From contig DATLXH010000173.1 in NCBI GenBank assembly GCA_035576005.1, positions 1 to 12,266 on the forward strand: DNA of 12,266 bases, written 5' to 3'. The position numbers were made by a program, and so were the translations under genes. Origin of the DNA: DATLXH01 sp035576005 (GTDB lineage: Bacteria; Acidobacteriota; Thermoanaerobaculia; Gp7-AA8). Below the pieces are notes generated by a model. It was not told where the DNA came from. It did no database searches and saw only the letters and a program-made list of their open reading frames with translations. The first letter of the stretch is position 1. Every line of letters starts with the position of its first letter. This document shows positions 1 to 6,349 of this stretch, piece by piece.

Positions 1-138
1 CCGGTACCCTGTCCCTGACCGAGAAGATTGTCGTCGGCCATCGCTTTGGACGAGGGTTCATGCCGGGATGCAGAATTCCTGATGCGAATGTCTGGGTGCC
101 GGACGCAGGCCCTGCGTCCCTACACCCGCCCCGGTTGC
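1..138. other. Left-edge intergenic sequence, no supported gene
   Basis: I see no gene I can support here. A frame open from base 3 has no start within the window and runs straight into repeat sequence, so it could be the tail of a truncated gene or chance. The only structure is a short perfect palindrome at 101-119 (GGACGCAGG, one-base loop, CCTGCGTCC) with no T-tract after it. Confidence 0.4.
101..119. repeat. Short perfect inverted repeat (9-bp arms)
   Basis: GGACGCAGG and CCTGCGTCC flank a single base, forming a perfect 9-bp inverted repeat. A one-base loop cannot close as RNA without opening pairs. No run of T follows on either side, so I do not call it an intrinsic terminator. It lies just outside the foldback repeat remnant at 139-363 and may be the edge of another dispersed repeat. 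Confidence 0.5.
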
Positions 139-206
139 TCTGGACACAGTGTCAACTATGCTCTCGTCGCGAAACCGTCGTGCGCCTCGCATCCAGGCCG
201 CTCTCG
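139..206 (-). repeat. Partial copy of the 182-bp foldback element (internal segment)
   Basis: This stretch repeats, about 120 bases upstream, the sequence at about 259-330, with scattered substitutions. Both contain the CGCCTCGCATCCA block and a central CAGTGTCAACTATG-type palindrome. It is the inner part of the element also complete at 2614-2795 and 11057-11238, read in the opposite orientation. It lacks both terminal inverted repeats and merges at the short shared string CGCCG into the next fragment, which suggests two tandem copies collapsed by deletion. Confidence 0.75.
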
Positions 207-363
207 CCGCGAAACGACGGATAGCGGCCTGTCTGCTTCGTTGCGCGGCAATTTCGCTCCTCGACATAGTGTCGACTATGCCTTCGTCGCAAAATCGCCG
301 TGCGCCTCGCATCCAAGCCACTCTCCGCCGTCTCACTACAAAGGTCTGTGAGAAATGCGGGTT
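205..363 (-). repeat. Foldback (MITE/REP-like) element, copy 1, left terminus missing
   Basis: This is the reverse-orientation copy of the 182-bp element. It aligns without large gaps from element position 24 to the end, so only the first 23 bases, essentially the outer terminal repeat, are lost. The surviving terminus has GTCTGTGAGAAATGCGGG and reaches base 363, where it overlaps the prfC stop codon (complement of 362-364). On the prfC transcript the element would form the start of the 3' untranslated region and could fold into a long imperfect hairpin. A role in termination or mRNA stability is inference. Confidence 0.8.
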
Positions 364-1993
364 AAACAGCTGACTTGAACTCGACGCCTTTGTTCTCGTT
401 GATAAAGTAGTCGAGCTCCCATTGCGACTTGAAAAGAACCACAGGCCGTTCTTTCGAGTCGAGAGCGACGCGATTGCCACTTGGTAGCCGGAGATCGCGA
501 AGCTCATCCGGCTCGCGATCGACCCAGCGTGCAAGCTGGTAGGGGAGAGGCTGCACGGTGGTCTCGACGTTGTACTCGTGCTCGAGACGCGACTGGAGGA
601 CGTCGAGCTGAAGCTCGCCTACGACCGCGAGGATCGGCTCACTTCGCAGTCCTTCGTAGTAGGTAAGCACCTGCATCACGCCTTCTTCCTCCAGTTGCTC
701 GAGTCCTTTCTGGAATTGCTTCTGACGTGTCACGACCTTGGCGCGGATGATTGCAAAATGCTCCGGCGCAAACCTCGGCACGTGCTCGAACTCCAGCGGA
801 TCTCCCGTGGAGACGGAATCACCAATCTGGAACAGCCCCGGATTGACGAAGCCGATGACATCGCCGGGGAACGCGTCATCGATGGTCTCCCGCTCACGCG
901 CGAAGAGGCGGTGCGGACGGGTCATGCGAACTTCGCGACCCAGGCGCGAATGAAAAACCTGCATATCTTTCTCGAACCGGCCGGAGCATACACGCATGAA
1001 TGCAAGGCGGTCGCGATGTCGCTTGTCCATGTTCGCCTGAATCTTGAAGACGAATCCCGAGAACAGCGGGTTCTTCGGGTCGAGAAGCATCGGAGTCGGT
1101 TCCGATCCCGACTTGAGGACCTTACAGCGACGTGGCGAAGGCGATGGCGCGTACTGCAGCAGTGCGTGGAGAAACGGTTCGACGCCGAAGTTGTTGATCG
1201 CACTCCCGAAGTAGACCGGTATCAGCTCGCCTTTCCTGAATTTATCGACATCGAACGAGGTGCCCGCGCCAGAGAGCAACTCGGCGGCGTCGCGGAGGTC
1301 CTGCCAGGCGGAAGTGCCAATCGCGTCCTCCAACTGTGCGTCGTCGATGCCTGACACCGTCACGGGCGCCATCGATTGTCCATGCGCCGTCCGTTCGAAT
1401 CGGAGCACGCGGTTGTCGACCAGGTCGAAGACGCCCTGGAACGAAGGACCGTCGCCGATCGGCCAGTTCATCGGCACAGCGGAAACCCCGAGGTCTTTTT
1501 CTATCTCGCTGATGAGATCGAACGGATCACGTCCCGGATGGTCCATTTTGTTGATGAACGCGAGGATTGGGACGTTTCGCATCCGGCAGACGTCGAAGAG
1601 CTTCCTCGTCTGCGGCTCGATCCCTTTCGCGCTGTCGAGGACCATGACGGCGCTGTCGGTCGCGAGCAGCGTCCGGTAGGTGTCTTCGCTGAAATCCTGG
1701 TGGCCAGGCGTGTCGAGCAGGTTGAGGCAGTATCCCTCGTACTCGAACTGCAGAGCCGTAGATGTGATCGAGATCCCGCGCTGCTGTTCGATGCTCATCC
1801 AGTCGGAGGTGGCGTGGCGCTGTGCCTTCCTGGTCCGGACCGCTCCCGCCACCTCGATGGCTCCACCATAGAGAAGAAGTTTCTCGGTGAGGGTCGTCTT
1901 GCCGGCGTCGGGATGCGAAATGATCGCGAACGTTCGGCGACGATCAACTTCACGCGAGAGCTCGCTGGTCGGAAGTGTGGGAGTTTCAGTCAT
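362..1993 (-). CDS. prfC: Peptide chain release factor 3 (RF3)
   Basis: RF3 is a translational GTPase that recycles RF1/RF2 from the ribosome after peptide release, acting in the cytoplasm. Numbering from the chosen start, the G domain shows the P-loop SHPDAGKT at 26-33, SDWMSIEQQRGISITS at 63-78 (typical of RF3 rather than EF-G), DTPGH at 94-98 and NKMD at 148-151. Domain II and an RF3-type C-terminal domain follow. The length of 543 residues is close to the E. coli protein (529). The frame stays open 27 codons further upstream, but I chose the ATG at 1993 because homology begins soon after it; no strong ribosome-binding site is visible. The stop codon falls in the end of foldback repeat copy 1. 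The neighbouring cupin gene is divergent, so prfC appears monocistronic. Confidence 0.95.
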   Translation of the reverse strand: MTETPTLPTSELSREVDRRRTFAIISHPDAGKTTLTEKLLLYGGAIEVAGAVRTRKAQRHATSDWMSIEQQRGISITSTALQFEYEGYCLNLLDTPGHQDFSEDTYRTLLATDSAVMVLDSAKGIEPQTRKLFDVCRMRNVPILAFINKMDHPGRDPFDLISEIEKDLGVSAVPMNWPIGDGPSFQGVFDLVDNRVLRFERTAHGQSMAPVTVSGIDDAQLEDAIGTSAWQDLRDAAELLSGAGTSFDVDKFRKGELIPVYFGSAINNFGVEPFLHALLQYAPSPSPRRCKVLKSGSEPTPMLLDPKNPLFSGFVFKIQANMDKRHRDRLAFMRVCSGRFEKDMQVFHSRLGREVRMTRPHRLFARERETIDDAFPGDVIGFVNPGLFQIGDSVSTGDPLEFEHVPRFAPEHFAIIRAKVVTRQKQFQKGLEQLEEEGVMQVLTYYEGLRSEPILAVVGELQLDVLQSRLEHEYNVETTVQPLPYQLARWVDREPDELRDLRLPSGNRVALDSKERPVVLFKSQWELDYFINENKGVEFKSAV

Positions 1994-2137
1994 CTGAATT
2001 TTGGGGGTGCCTTCGAGAATCGAACGCAAAGGGGGCAGAACAACCGAAACTCGTGGTCTCTTTCGTGTCCTCAACCGGGCCGGAGAATGCCTTCGTCACT
2101 GCCGAGGCGGTTCACCTCTTGCACGTTCAGGGAAAAA

Positions 2138-2142
2138 AGGAG
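2138..2142 (+). promoter_or_regulatory. Ribosome-binding site of the cupin gene
   Basis: AGGAG lies six bases before the ATG at 2149. It decides the start, since a nearer ATG at 2145 is in another frame and reaches a stop after seven codons. Confidence 0.7.
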
Positions 2143-2148
2143 AAATGA

Positions 2149-2490
2149 ATGGGCGACAGCAGCATTAAGAAGTTGAGCTCGAAGCACTCCCCCAAGGGAA
2201 AGATGGGACAAAAGTATCTCGCGTCGGGCGTGCATGTATCGATGCGGCTCTGGGAGGGGGAGGCGCCGAGCGACGCCAAGAAGTCTCACAGTAACGAGTA
2301 CGAGACCGTTGGTTTTGTGATCAAGGGTAAGGCTGAGCTCCACCTCGAAGGTCAGATGGTCATTTTGGAGACAGGCGACTCGTACCTGGTGCCGAAAGGG
2401 TCGAAGCATCGTTATGTGATTCTCGAGACCTTCACCGCCGTCGAGGCGACATCGCCGCCGGCGGAAGTGCACGCCAGGGACGAGAATTAG
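2149..2490 (+). CDS. Small single-domain cupin protein
   Basis: This 113-residue protein is a single conserved beta-barrel of the cupin superfamily. Residues 46-60 (SHSNEYETVGFVIKG) fit cupin motif 1, and 76-87 (GDSYLVPKGSKH) fit motif 2. Candidate metal ligands are His47, Glu52 and His87; the usual second histidine of motif 1 is Asn49, so metal binding may be altered or absent. There is no signal peptide, so it is probably cytoplasmic. A good AGGAG site supports the start. It is divergent from prfC and separated from the next gene by over 400 bases of repeats, so it looks like a single-gene unit. The substrate cannot be named; such proteins range from small enzymes to ligand sensors. Confidence 0.85.
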   Translation: MGDSSIKKLSSKHSPKGKMGQKYLASGVHVSMRLWEGEAPSDAKKSHSNEYETVGFVIKGKAELHLEGQMVILETGDSYLVPKGSKHRYVILETFTAVEATSPPAEVHARDEN

Positions 2491-2516
2491 ATCAGTAGTT
2501 GTTCGGCGGCATGATC

Positions 2517-2581
2517 GCGTGACAGACAGGAGTGTCTGTCCTACACCGGGCATGTAGGATAGACACTCTTGTCTGTCACGC
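2517..2581. repeat. Long inverted repeat, 28-bp arms with 9-base loop
   Basis: The arm 2517-2544 (beginning GCGTGACAGACA) is the near-perfect reverse complement of 2554-2581 (ending GTCTGTCACGC), with two differences, and the loop is ACCGGGCAT. Within each arm, ACAGAC and GTCTGT add a smaller palindrome. It lies 26 bases after the cupin stop codon and could act as a transcript-end hairpin, but it lacks a following T-run. From general familiarity it resembles dispersed REP-like intergenic palindromes of environmental bacteria; I cannot confirm a family name. Confidence 0.85.
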
Positions 2582-2613
2582 AATCAGTCATCCTCGAAGA
2601 GCCCTCGGCGACT

Positions 2614-2795
2614 AGCCCGCATTTCTCACAGACCTTTGTCGTGAGACGACGGAGAGTGGCTTGGATGCGAGGCGCACGGCGATTTTGCGACGAAGGCATA
2701 GTCGACACTATGTCGAGAAGCGAAATTGGCGTGCAACGAAGCAGACAGGCCGCTATCCGTCGTCTCGCGGCGAAGGTCTGTGAGAAATGCGGGCT
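2614..2795 (+). repeat. Foldback (MITE/REP-like) element, copy 2, complete
   Basis: This 182-bp element has perfect terminal inverted repeats: it starts AGCCCGCATTTCTCACAGAC and ends GTCTGTGAGAAATGCGGGCT. The complementarity continues inward with mismatches (GAGACGACGGA against TCCGTCGTCTC) and again near the centre (GCACGGCGATTT against GAAATTGGCGTGC) around CATAGTCGACACTATG, so the whole element can fold as one imperfect hairpin. It is flanked on both sides by CTAG, which may extend the palindrome or be a target duplication. It encodes no transposase, and an open frame running through it is not a gene. A non-autonomous MITE or a large REP/BIME-type repeat are the two readings. Confidence 0.88.
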
Positions 2796-2851
2796 AGGTC
2801 GGTCAGAGAATGCGTGTCAGTCGGCAACTTTTCCTCGAAACGCGATTATCA

Positions 2852-2880
2852 TTGCACGCTGGCGTGTAGCTGCATTTACT
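2852..2880 (+). promoter_or_regulatory. Predicted sigma-70-type promoter for the POT-murB cluster
   Basis: TTGCAC at 2852-2857 is followed after exactly 17 bases by TTTACT at 2875-2880, a moderate match to the -35/-10 pattern. It lies 34 bases before the POT start and downstream of repeat copy 2. This is prediction from the sequence only. Confidence 0.35.
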
Positions 2881-2900
2881 CGGGGTTTACAGTCGAGCGC

Positions 2901-2906
2901 AAGGAG
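2901..2906 (+). promoter_or_regulatory. Ribosome-binding site of the POT transporter gene
   Basis: AAGGAG is placed eight bases before the ATG at 2915 and supports that start over longer open frames reading in from the repeat. Confidence 0.7.
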
Positions 2907-2914
2907 ATCAGCGG

Positions 2915-4348
2915 ATGGCGAGTACCACTGGTGCGATGACCGGGACGGGAGCGGGGACACGGGAGCGGCACCCAAAGGGACTTTACGTCCTGTTCGCGAC
3001 CGAGATGTGGGAGCGCTTCAGCTTCTACACGATGCTCGCGATGCTCACGCTCTATCTAAAGGACACGACCGGAGACGGCTTCGGCTGGACGACGGCAAAG
3101 GCGACCGGTCTTTACGCGAACTACCTTATGTTCGTTTACGCCTCGCCGCTCATCGGCGGCTGGATCGCCGATCGGAAAATCGGCTTCCGAAAAGCGATCA
3201 CGATCGGGGGAATCTTCTTCACGATCGGCCACGTGCTCCTGGCGTTCCCGACCGTCCCGGCACTCTACTCAGCGCTGGTCTGCCTGGTCATCGGAAACGG
3301 CTTCTTCAAACCAAACGTCTCCACGCTGGTGGGCAACCTCTATCCCGCGGGGAGTCCGCTGCGCGACGCCGCATACAACATCTTTTACATGGGCATCAAC
3401 ATCGGCGCCTTCGCCGCGCCACTCATTGCAGAAGCAGTCAAGAGCCGCTACGGCTTCCATCCGGCCTTCGTCGTGGCCGGAGCCGGGATGGTCATCGGGA
3501 TGCTCATCTTCTGGACCTTCCAGAAGCACGTGGCGTATGCGGATGTCAGAAAGAGCAAGCTCGCTGTATCCCCCGATGTCGCCGGTGACAAGCAGAATCC
3601 AGCCGCAGTCAGCGTGGATCTCCCTCCAGTACTCAACGAGAAGGCCCGAGCGATGGAGGCGGTTCCCGAGCGTCGTCGGGTCATGGCCCTGATCGTGATC
3701 TTTCTCATCGTCATTGTTTTCTGGATGATCTTTCACCAGAACGGAAGCACTCTCACCTACTGGGCAAACGACAACACCAACTGGGCTTCCTCCAGGGCAC
3801 TGCCTACGATCATCAAGGTTCTTACGCTCGGCTTTGTCGAGGGTGACGACATCTCCGGGATCGTTTCGAACTCCATCAATCCTTTCTGGATCATCGTCCT
3901 CACGTTTCCTCTGATCGCGTTCTGGCGAATGCTCGGCCGCAGGGGCCTCGAACCATCGACGCCGATGAAGATGGCCATCGGGATGACGCTGACAGGAGCG
4001 TCATTCATGATTCTCTACTTCGCGGCGAAGGCTGGAGGCGACACCGGAAAGGTTTCGCCCTGGTGGCTCATCATCGCGTACCTGGTCATCTCTCTTGGCG
4101 AGTTGATGCTCAGTCCCATGGGCCTGTCGCTCGTGTCGAAGGTCGCTCCGGAACGGATGCGCGGCATGATGATGGGAGGCTGGTTCGTTGCCACGGCCAT
4201 CGGAAACAAACTCACGGCAATCGGTGTCTTCTGGGACGTCTGGGCCCATTCGAAATTCTTCCTGACTCTGGCCATGATGGCCTTCGTGATGGCGGTGGTG
4301 CTTCTGGTGCTCCTCAAGCCGCTCAAGAAGGCGATGCCTGGCGTTTGA
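2915..4348 (+). CDS. POT/PTR2 family proton-coupled oligopeptide symporter
   Basis: This 477-residue inner-membrane protein belongs to the proton-dependent oligopeptide transporter branch of the MFS, which imports di- and tripeptides using the proton gradient. The family signature ExxERF is at residues 30-35 (EMWERF) on the first helix, followed by the second signature around FFKPNVSTLVGNLYP and FYMGINIGAFAAPLIAE. About 12-14 hydrophobic helices are visible, with a hydrophilic loop near the middle (around residues 205-250). The N-terminal 20 residues are a hydrophilic Gly/Thr-rich tail. The length is usual for bacterial members. It has a strong ribosome-binding site and a plausible promoter upstream. 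Its TGA overlaps the murB ATG by one base. Some family members carry nitrate or other solutes, so the exact substrate is inferred. Confidence 0.93.
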   Translation: MASTTGAMTGTGAGTRERHPKGLYVLFATEMWERFSFYTMLAMLTLYLKDTTGDGFGWTTAKATGLYANYLMFVYASPLIGGWIADRKIGFRKAITIGGIFFTIGHVLLAFPTVPALYSALVCLVIGNGFFKPNVSTLVGNLYPAGSPLRDAAYNIFYMGINIGAFAAPLIAEAVKSRYGFHPAFVVAGAGMVIGMLIFWTFQKHVAYADVRKSKLAVSPDVAGDKQNPAAVSVDLPPVLNEKARAMEAVPERRRVMALIVIFLIVIVFWMIFHQNGSTLTYWANDNTNWASSRALPTIIKVLTLGFVEGDDISGIVSNSINPFWIIVLTFPLIAFWRMLGRRGLEPSTPMKMAIGMTLTGASFMILYFAAKAGGDTGKVSPWWLIIAYLVISLGELMLSPMGLSLVSKVAPERMRGMMMGGWFVATAIGNKLTAIGVFWDVWAHSKFFLTLAMMAFVMAVVLLVLLKPLKKAMPGV

Positions 4349-5418
4349 TGCTGCGTCCCCCAGTTGAGGAGAATGTTTCTCTCGCTCCGTTCACGACCAT
4401 AGGCATTGGTGGCCCGGCCCGGTTCTTCGTCCGGGCCACCACGTCGGACGAAGTCCGTGCAGCCGTTGAGTGGGCTCGCGAGGAAGGCAGACCTCTCTTT
4501 GTTCTCGGCGGAGGAAGTAACCTTCTCGTCGCGGACTCCGGCTTTGACGGGCTCGTCATGCACGTCAACCTGCGCGGCATTACGGTCGAGAGCGAAGACA
4601 GCTGGGCGACGGTGAAGGTGGCCGGGGGCGAGCCTTGGGATCCTTTCGTCGAGATTGCTGTCGACCATGGGTGGGCCGGCGTGGAATGCCTGTCGGGAAT
4701 TCCAGGCTCAACGGGGGCGACTCCGATCCAGAATGTCGGCGCCTATGGGCAGGATGTGAGTGAGACGATCGCTCGGGTCGAAGCACTGGATCGGACCTCG
4801 GGACTTGTCAGGAGTTTCACGAAAGAGGAGTGCCGCTTCGGTTATCGCGCCAGCCTCTTCAAGAATCACGAGAAGGATCGCTATGTAGTCCTGTCGGTGA
4901 CCTTTCGGCTGGAGCGCGGGGGTTCCGCAAAGGTTCGCTATCCGGAGTTGCAGAAGTATCTGGAGGAACGTGGAGAGTCGAGGGAGGATCTCTTCGCCGT
5001 CCGGGAGGCGGTGATCGCGATTCGCAAACGGAAGGGTATGGTGCTAGACCCGGCGGATGCTGACACGAGAAGCGATGGTTCGTTCTTCATGAATCCGGTC
5101 CTTTCACCGGAAGAGTTTGCAGCCTTCACGGGACGAGCTGCCGGGGGCGTCGGTGATGGGTCGAGGATTCCATCGTTTCCATCCTCTGACGGGAAGGAAA
5201 TCAAGCTCTCCGCTGCATGGCTCATCGAGCATTCGGGATTTACGAAAGGATTCACGATGGGAAACGTCGGGCTCTCCACGAAACATACGCTGGCGGTCGT
5301 GAATCGCGGGGGCGGGACAGCATCCGAGGTTGTCCAGCTGGTGAACAGCATTCAGAATGGGGTGCGCGACGCATTCGGTGTGGAGATTCATCCGGAACCC
5401 AACTTCATTGGATTTTGA
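4348..5418 (+). CDS. murB: UDP-N-acetylenolpyruvoylglucosamine reductase (type I)
   Basis: MurB is the cytoplasmic FAD enzyme that uses NADPH to reduce UDP-GlcNAc-enolpyruvate to UDP-MurNAc, the second committed step of peptidoglycan precursor synthesis. The 356-residue product shows the FAD-binding segment LGGGSNLLV at 53-61, the SGIPGSTGATPIQNVGAYGQ block at 116-135, CRFGYRASLFK at 162-172 with Arg167, GSFFMNP at 244-250 with the proton-donor Ser245, and C-terminal HPEPNFIGF with Glu350. These match the E. coli Arg/Ser/Glu active site. The Tyr loop and length indicate the long E. coli-type form. The frame is open upstream, but the ATG at 4348 overlaps the POT stop as TGATG and starts the homology. 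Translational coupling to the transporter is therefore likely. It is unusually placed, away from the usual mur/dcw genes. Confidence 0.95.
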   Translation: MLRPPVEENVSLAPFTTIGIGGPARFFVRATTSDEVRAAVEWAREEGRPLFVLGGGSNLLVADSGFDGLVMHVNLRGITVESEDSWATVKVAGGEPWDPFVEIAVDHGWAGVECLSGIPGSTGATPIQNVGAYGQDVSETIARVEALDRTSGLVRSFTKEECRFGYRASLFKNHEKDRYVVLSVTFRLERGGSAKVRYPELQKYLEERGESREDLFAVREAVIAIRKRKGMVLDPADADTRSDGSFFMNPVLSPEEFAAFTGRAAGGVGDGSRIPSFPSSDGKEIKLSAAWLIEHSGFTKGFTMGNVGLSTKHTLAVVNRGGGTASEVVQLVNSIQNGVRDAFGVEIHPEPNFIGF

Positions 5419-5419
5419 G

Positions 5420-5482
5420 ATGGTCAAACCCCGACTGCTGTCGAGTCGCTCGCTTCGTGCCGGAGATTTCGGGCGCTCATGA
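5420..5482 (+). CDS. Possible 20-codon small ORF between murB and thioesterase
   Basis: An ATG two bases after the murB stop opens a 20-codon frame (MVKPRLLSSRSLRAGDFGRS) whose TGA overlaps the ATG of the thioesterase gene as ATGA. The product is basic and has no recognisable domain. The exact fit between the two genes could mean a translated coupling ORF, but a 20-codon frame can arise by chance. No separate ribosome-binding site of good quality is visible, so I rate it low. Confidence 0.22.
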   Translation: MVKPRLLSSRSLRAGDFGRS

Positions 5483-6000
5483 ACCTTCTGCTGAGACTGT
5501 TGTTCTTTGGTTTCGCGTCGCGTCGGCGGGACTCCATTACGATTCTGGACTCTTCGACCATCCGGCTCCGGGTCTACCCGAACGACCTCGATCTCAATTT
5601 CCACATGAACAACGGGCGGTACCTGAGCATCATGGATGTGGGGAGAACGGATCTTCTGGGCAGGATCGGCCTGCTACCGATTCTGTTGCGGCGTAAGTGG
5701 TTCCCGATCGTTGGTTCGGCGACCATTCAGTTCCTGCGGCCCCTCAATCCATTCAAAAAGTATGACCTGACCTCGAGAATCGTCTGTTGGGACGAGAAGT
5801 GGTTTTACGTCGAGCAACTGTTCGAGCGAGAAGGAAAAGTCTGCGCTGCGGGGTACATCAAGGGGTTGTTGCGAGGACCCTCTGGCAATGTCACTCCGCG
5901 TGAGGTTGCCGAAGCGCTGGGAAGCGATCCCGTATCACCGGCGCCGCCGGAGTGGATCGTACGTTGGAGGGAGTGGGAGCAACTGAAACGGGAGCTGTGA
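5479..6000 (+). CDS. Hotdog-fold acyl-CoA thioesterase family protein (4HBT_2/THEM6-like)
   Basis: This 173-residue protein carries the hotdog-fold motif NDLDLNFHMNNGRY at residues 35-48, characteristic of the 4HBT_2/THEM6 type of thioesterase-like proteins. Asp36/Asp38 and His42-Asn45 correspond to the conserved active-site strand. The rest (VGSATIQFLRPLNPFKKYDL, then EKWFYVEQLFEREGKVCAAG) follows the usual strand order of that fold. A short hydrophobic N-terminus (residues 2-13, LLLRLLFFGFA) may be a membrane anchor, as in THEM6. The expected role is hydrolysis of acyl thioesters in the cytoplasm or at the membrane; the substrate is unknown. The start ATG overlaps the stop of a 20-codon ORF, and GGAG lies about 12 bases upstream. 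It follows murB in the same direction and probably shares its transcript. A functional link to MurB is not evident. Confidence 0.87.
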   Translation: MNLLLRLLFFGFASRRRDSITILDSSTIRLRVYPNDLDLNFHMNNGRYLSIMDVGRTDLLGRIGLLPILLRRKWFPIVGSATIQFLRPLNPFKKYDLTSRIVCWDEKWFYVEQLFEREGKVCAAGYIKGLLRGPSGNVTPREVAEALGSDPVSPAPPEWIVRWREWEQLKREL

Positions 6001-6111
6001 GTTCTCCGTGGCGTTGCGAAGGGTGTCATTTCGAGCGTGTTAACAGTGTGACGCTGGTGAAGAGGTGATGACGCGCGGCTTGGACTCGCCGTCTCCCCGA
6101 ACAATAGACGC

Positions 6112-6130
6112 GGCCGCATACCATGCGGCC
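6112..6130. repeat. Hairpin with 8-bp perfect arms
   Basis: GGCCGCAT and ATGCGGCC flank the loop ACC, giving a perfect 8-bp stem in the intergenic region between the convergent thioesterase and phosphatase genes. There is no T-run after it. It may belong to the adjacent hairpin-rich repeat block. Confidence 0.6.
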
Positions 6131-6159
6131 CTACGCCCCGAAGATGGTAGGGGCGAATT

Positions 6160-6342
6160 CCTCTCCCCGGCGGGGAGAGGGTGGTCGCGCAAGCAACTGG
6201 GAGAGGGGCCTTTGCGACGGACTGGCGAGACTTTCACGCCCCTCTCCCTGCTTCGCTTCGCTCGCTTCCCTCTCCCCGCCGGGGAGAGGGATACGCCGCT
6301 TCGCGGCTTAAGCACGTCAGTTAGTGAATCGGTGTCATCAGC
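6160..6342 (-). repeat. GC-rich multi-hairpin intergenic repeat, copy A
   Basis: This block fills most of the 349-base convergent gap between the thioesterase stop and the phosphatase stop. It holds several stems: 6160-6168 with 6172-6180 (CCTCTCCCC/GGGGAGAGG), 6268-6277 with 6281-6290 (CCCTCTCCCC/GGGGAGAGGG), 6199-6209 with 6238-6248 (11 bp), and GCCGC-TTC-GCGGC at about 6295. The part 6206-6342 recurs in inverted orientation at 12019-12153. It starts about seven bases beyond the phosphatase stop and may serve as a bidirectional transcript end, although T-tracts are absent. Confidence 0.8.
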
Positions 6343-6349
6343 ACAGGAG

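Noticed and set aside
139..363. Repeated units suggesting a CRISPR or tandem array
   Set aside because: Only two partial units about 120 bases apart are present, they match a dispersed 182-bp element found elsewhere in the window, and there are no regular spacers or cas genes.
578..2176. Long plus-strand open frames at 578-1354 and 1376-2176
   Set aside because: They lie antisense to prfC, whose GTPase motifs are unmistakable; they arise from GC-rich codon use on the opposite strand.
2071..2583. 170-codon minus-strand open frame
   Set aside because: It is antisense to the cupin gene and its first part is translated inverted repeat.
2569..3588. 339-codon plus-strand open frame
   Set aside because: It starts in the inverted repeat, runs through foldback copy 2 and then reads the POT gene in the wrong frame.
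4063..4347. 95-codon N-terminal extension of MurB
   Set aside because: It overlaps the POT gene in another frame; MurB homology starts right after the ATG that overlaps the POT stop.
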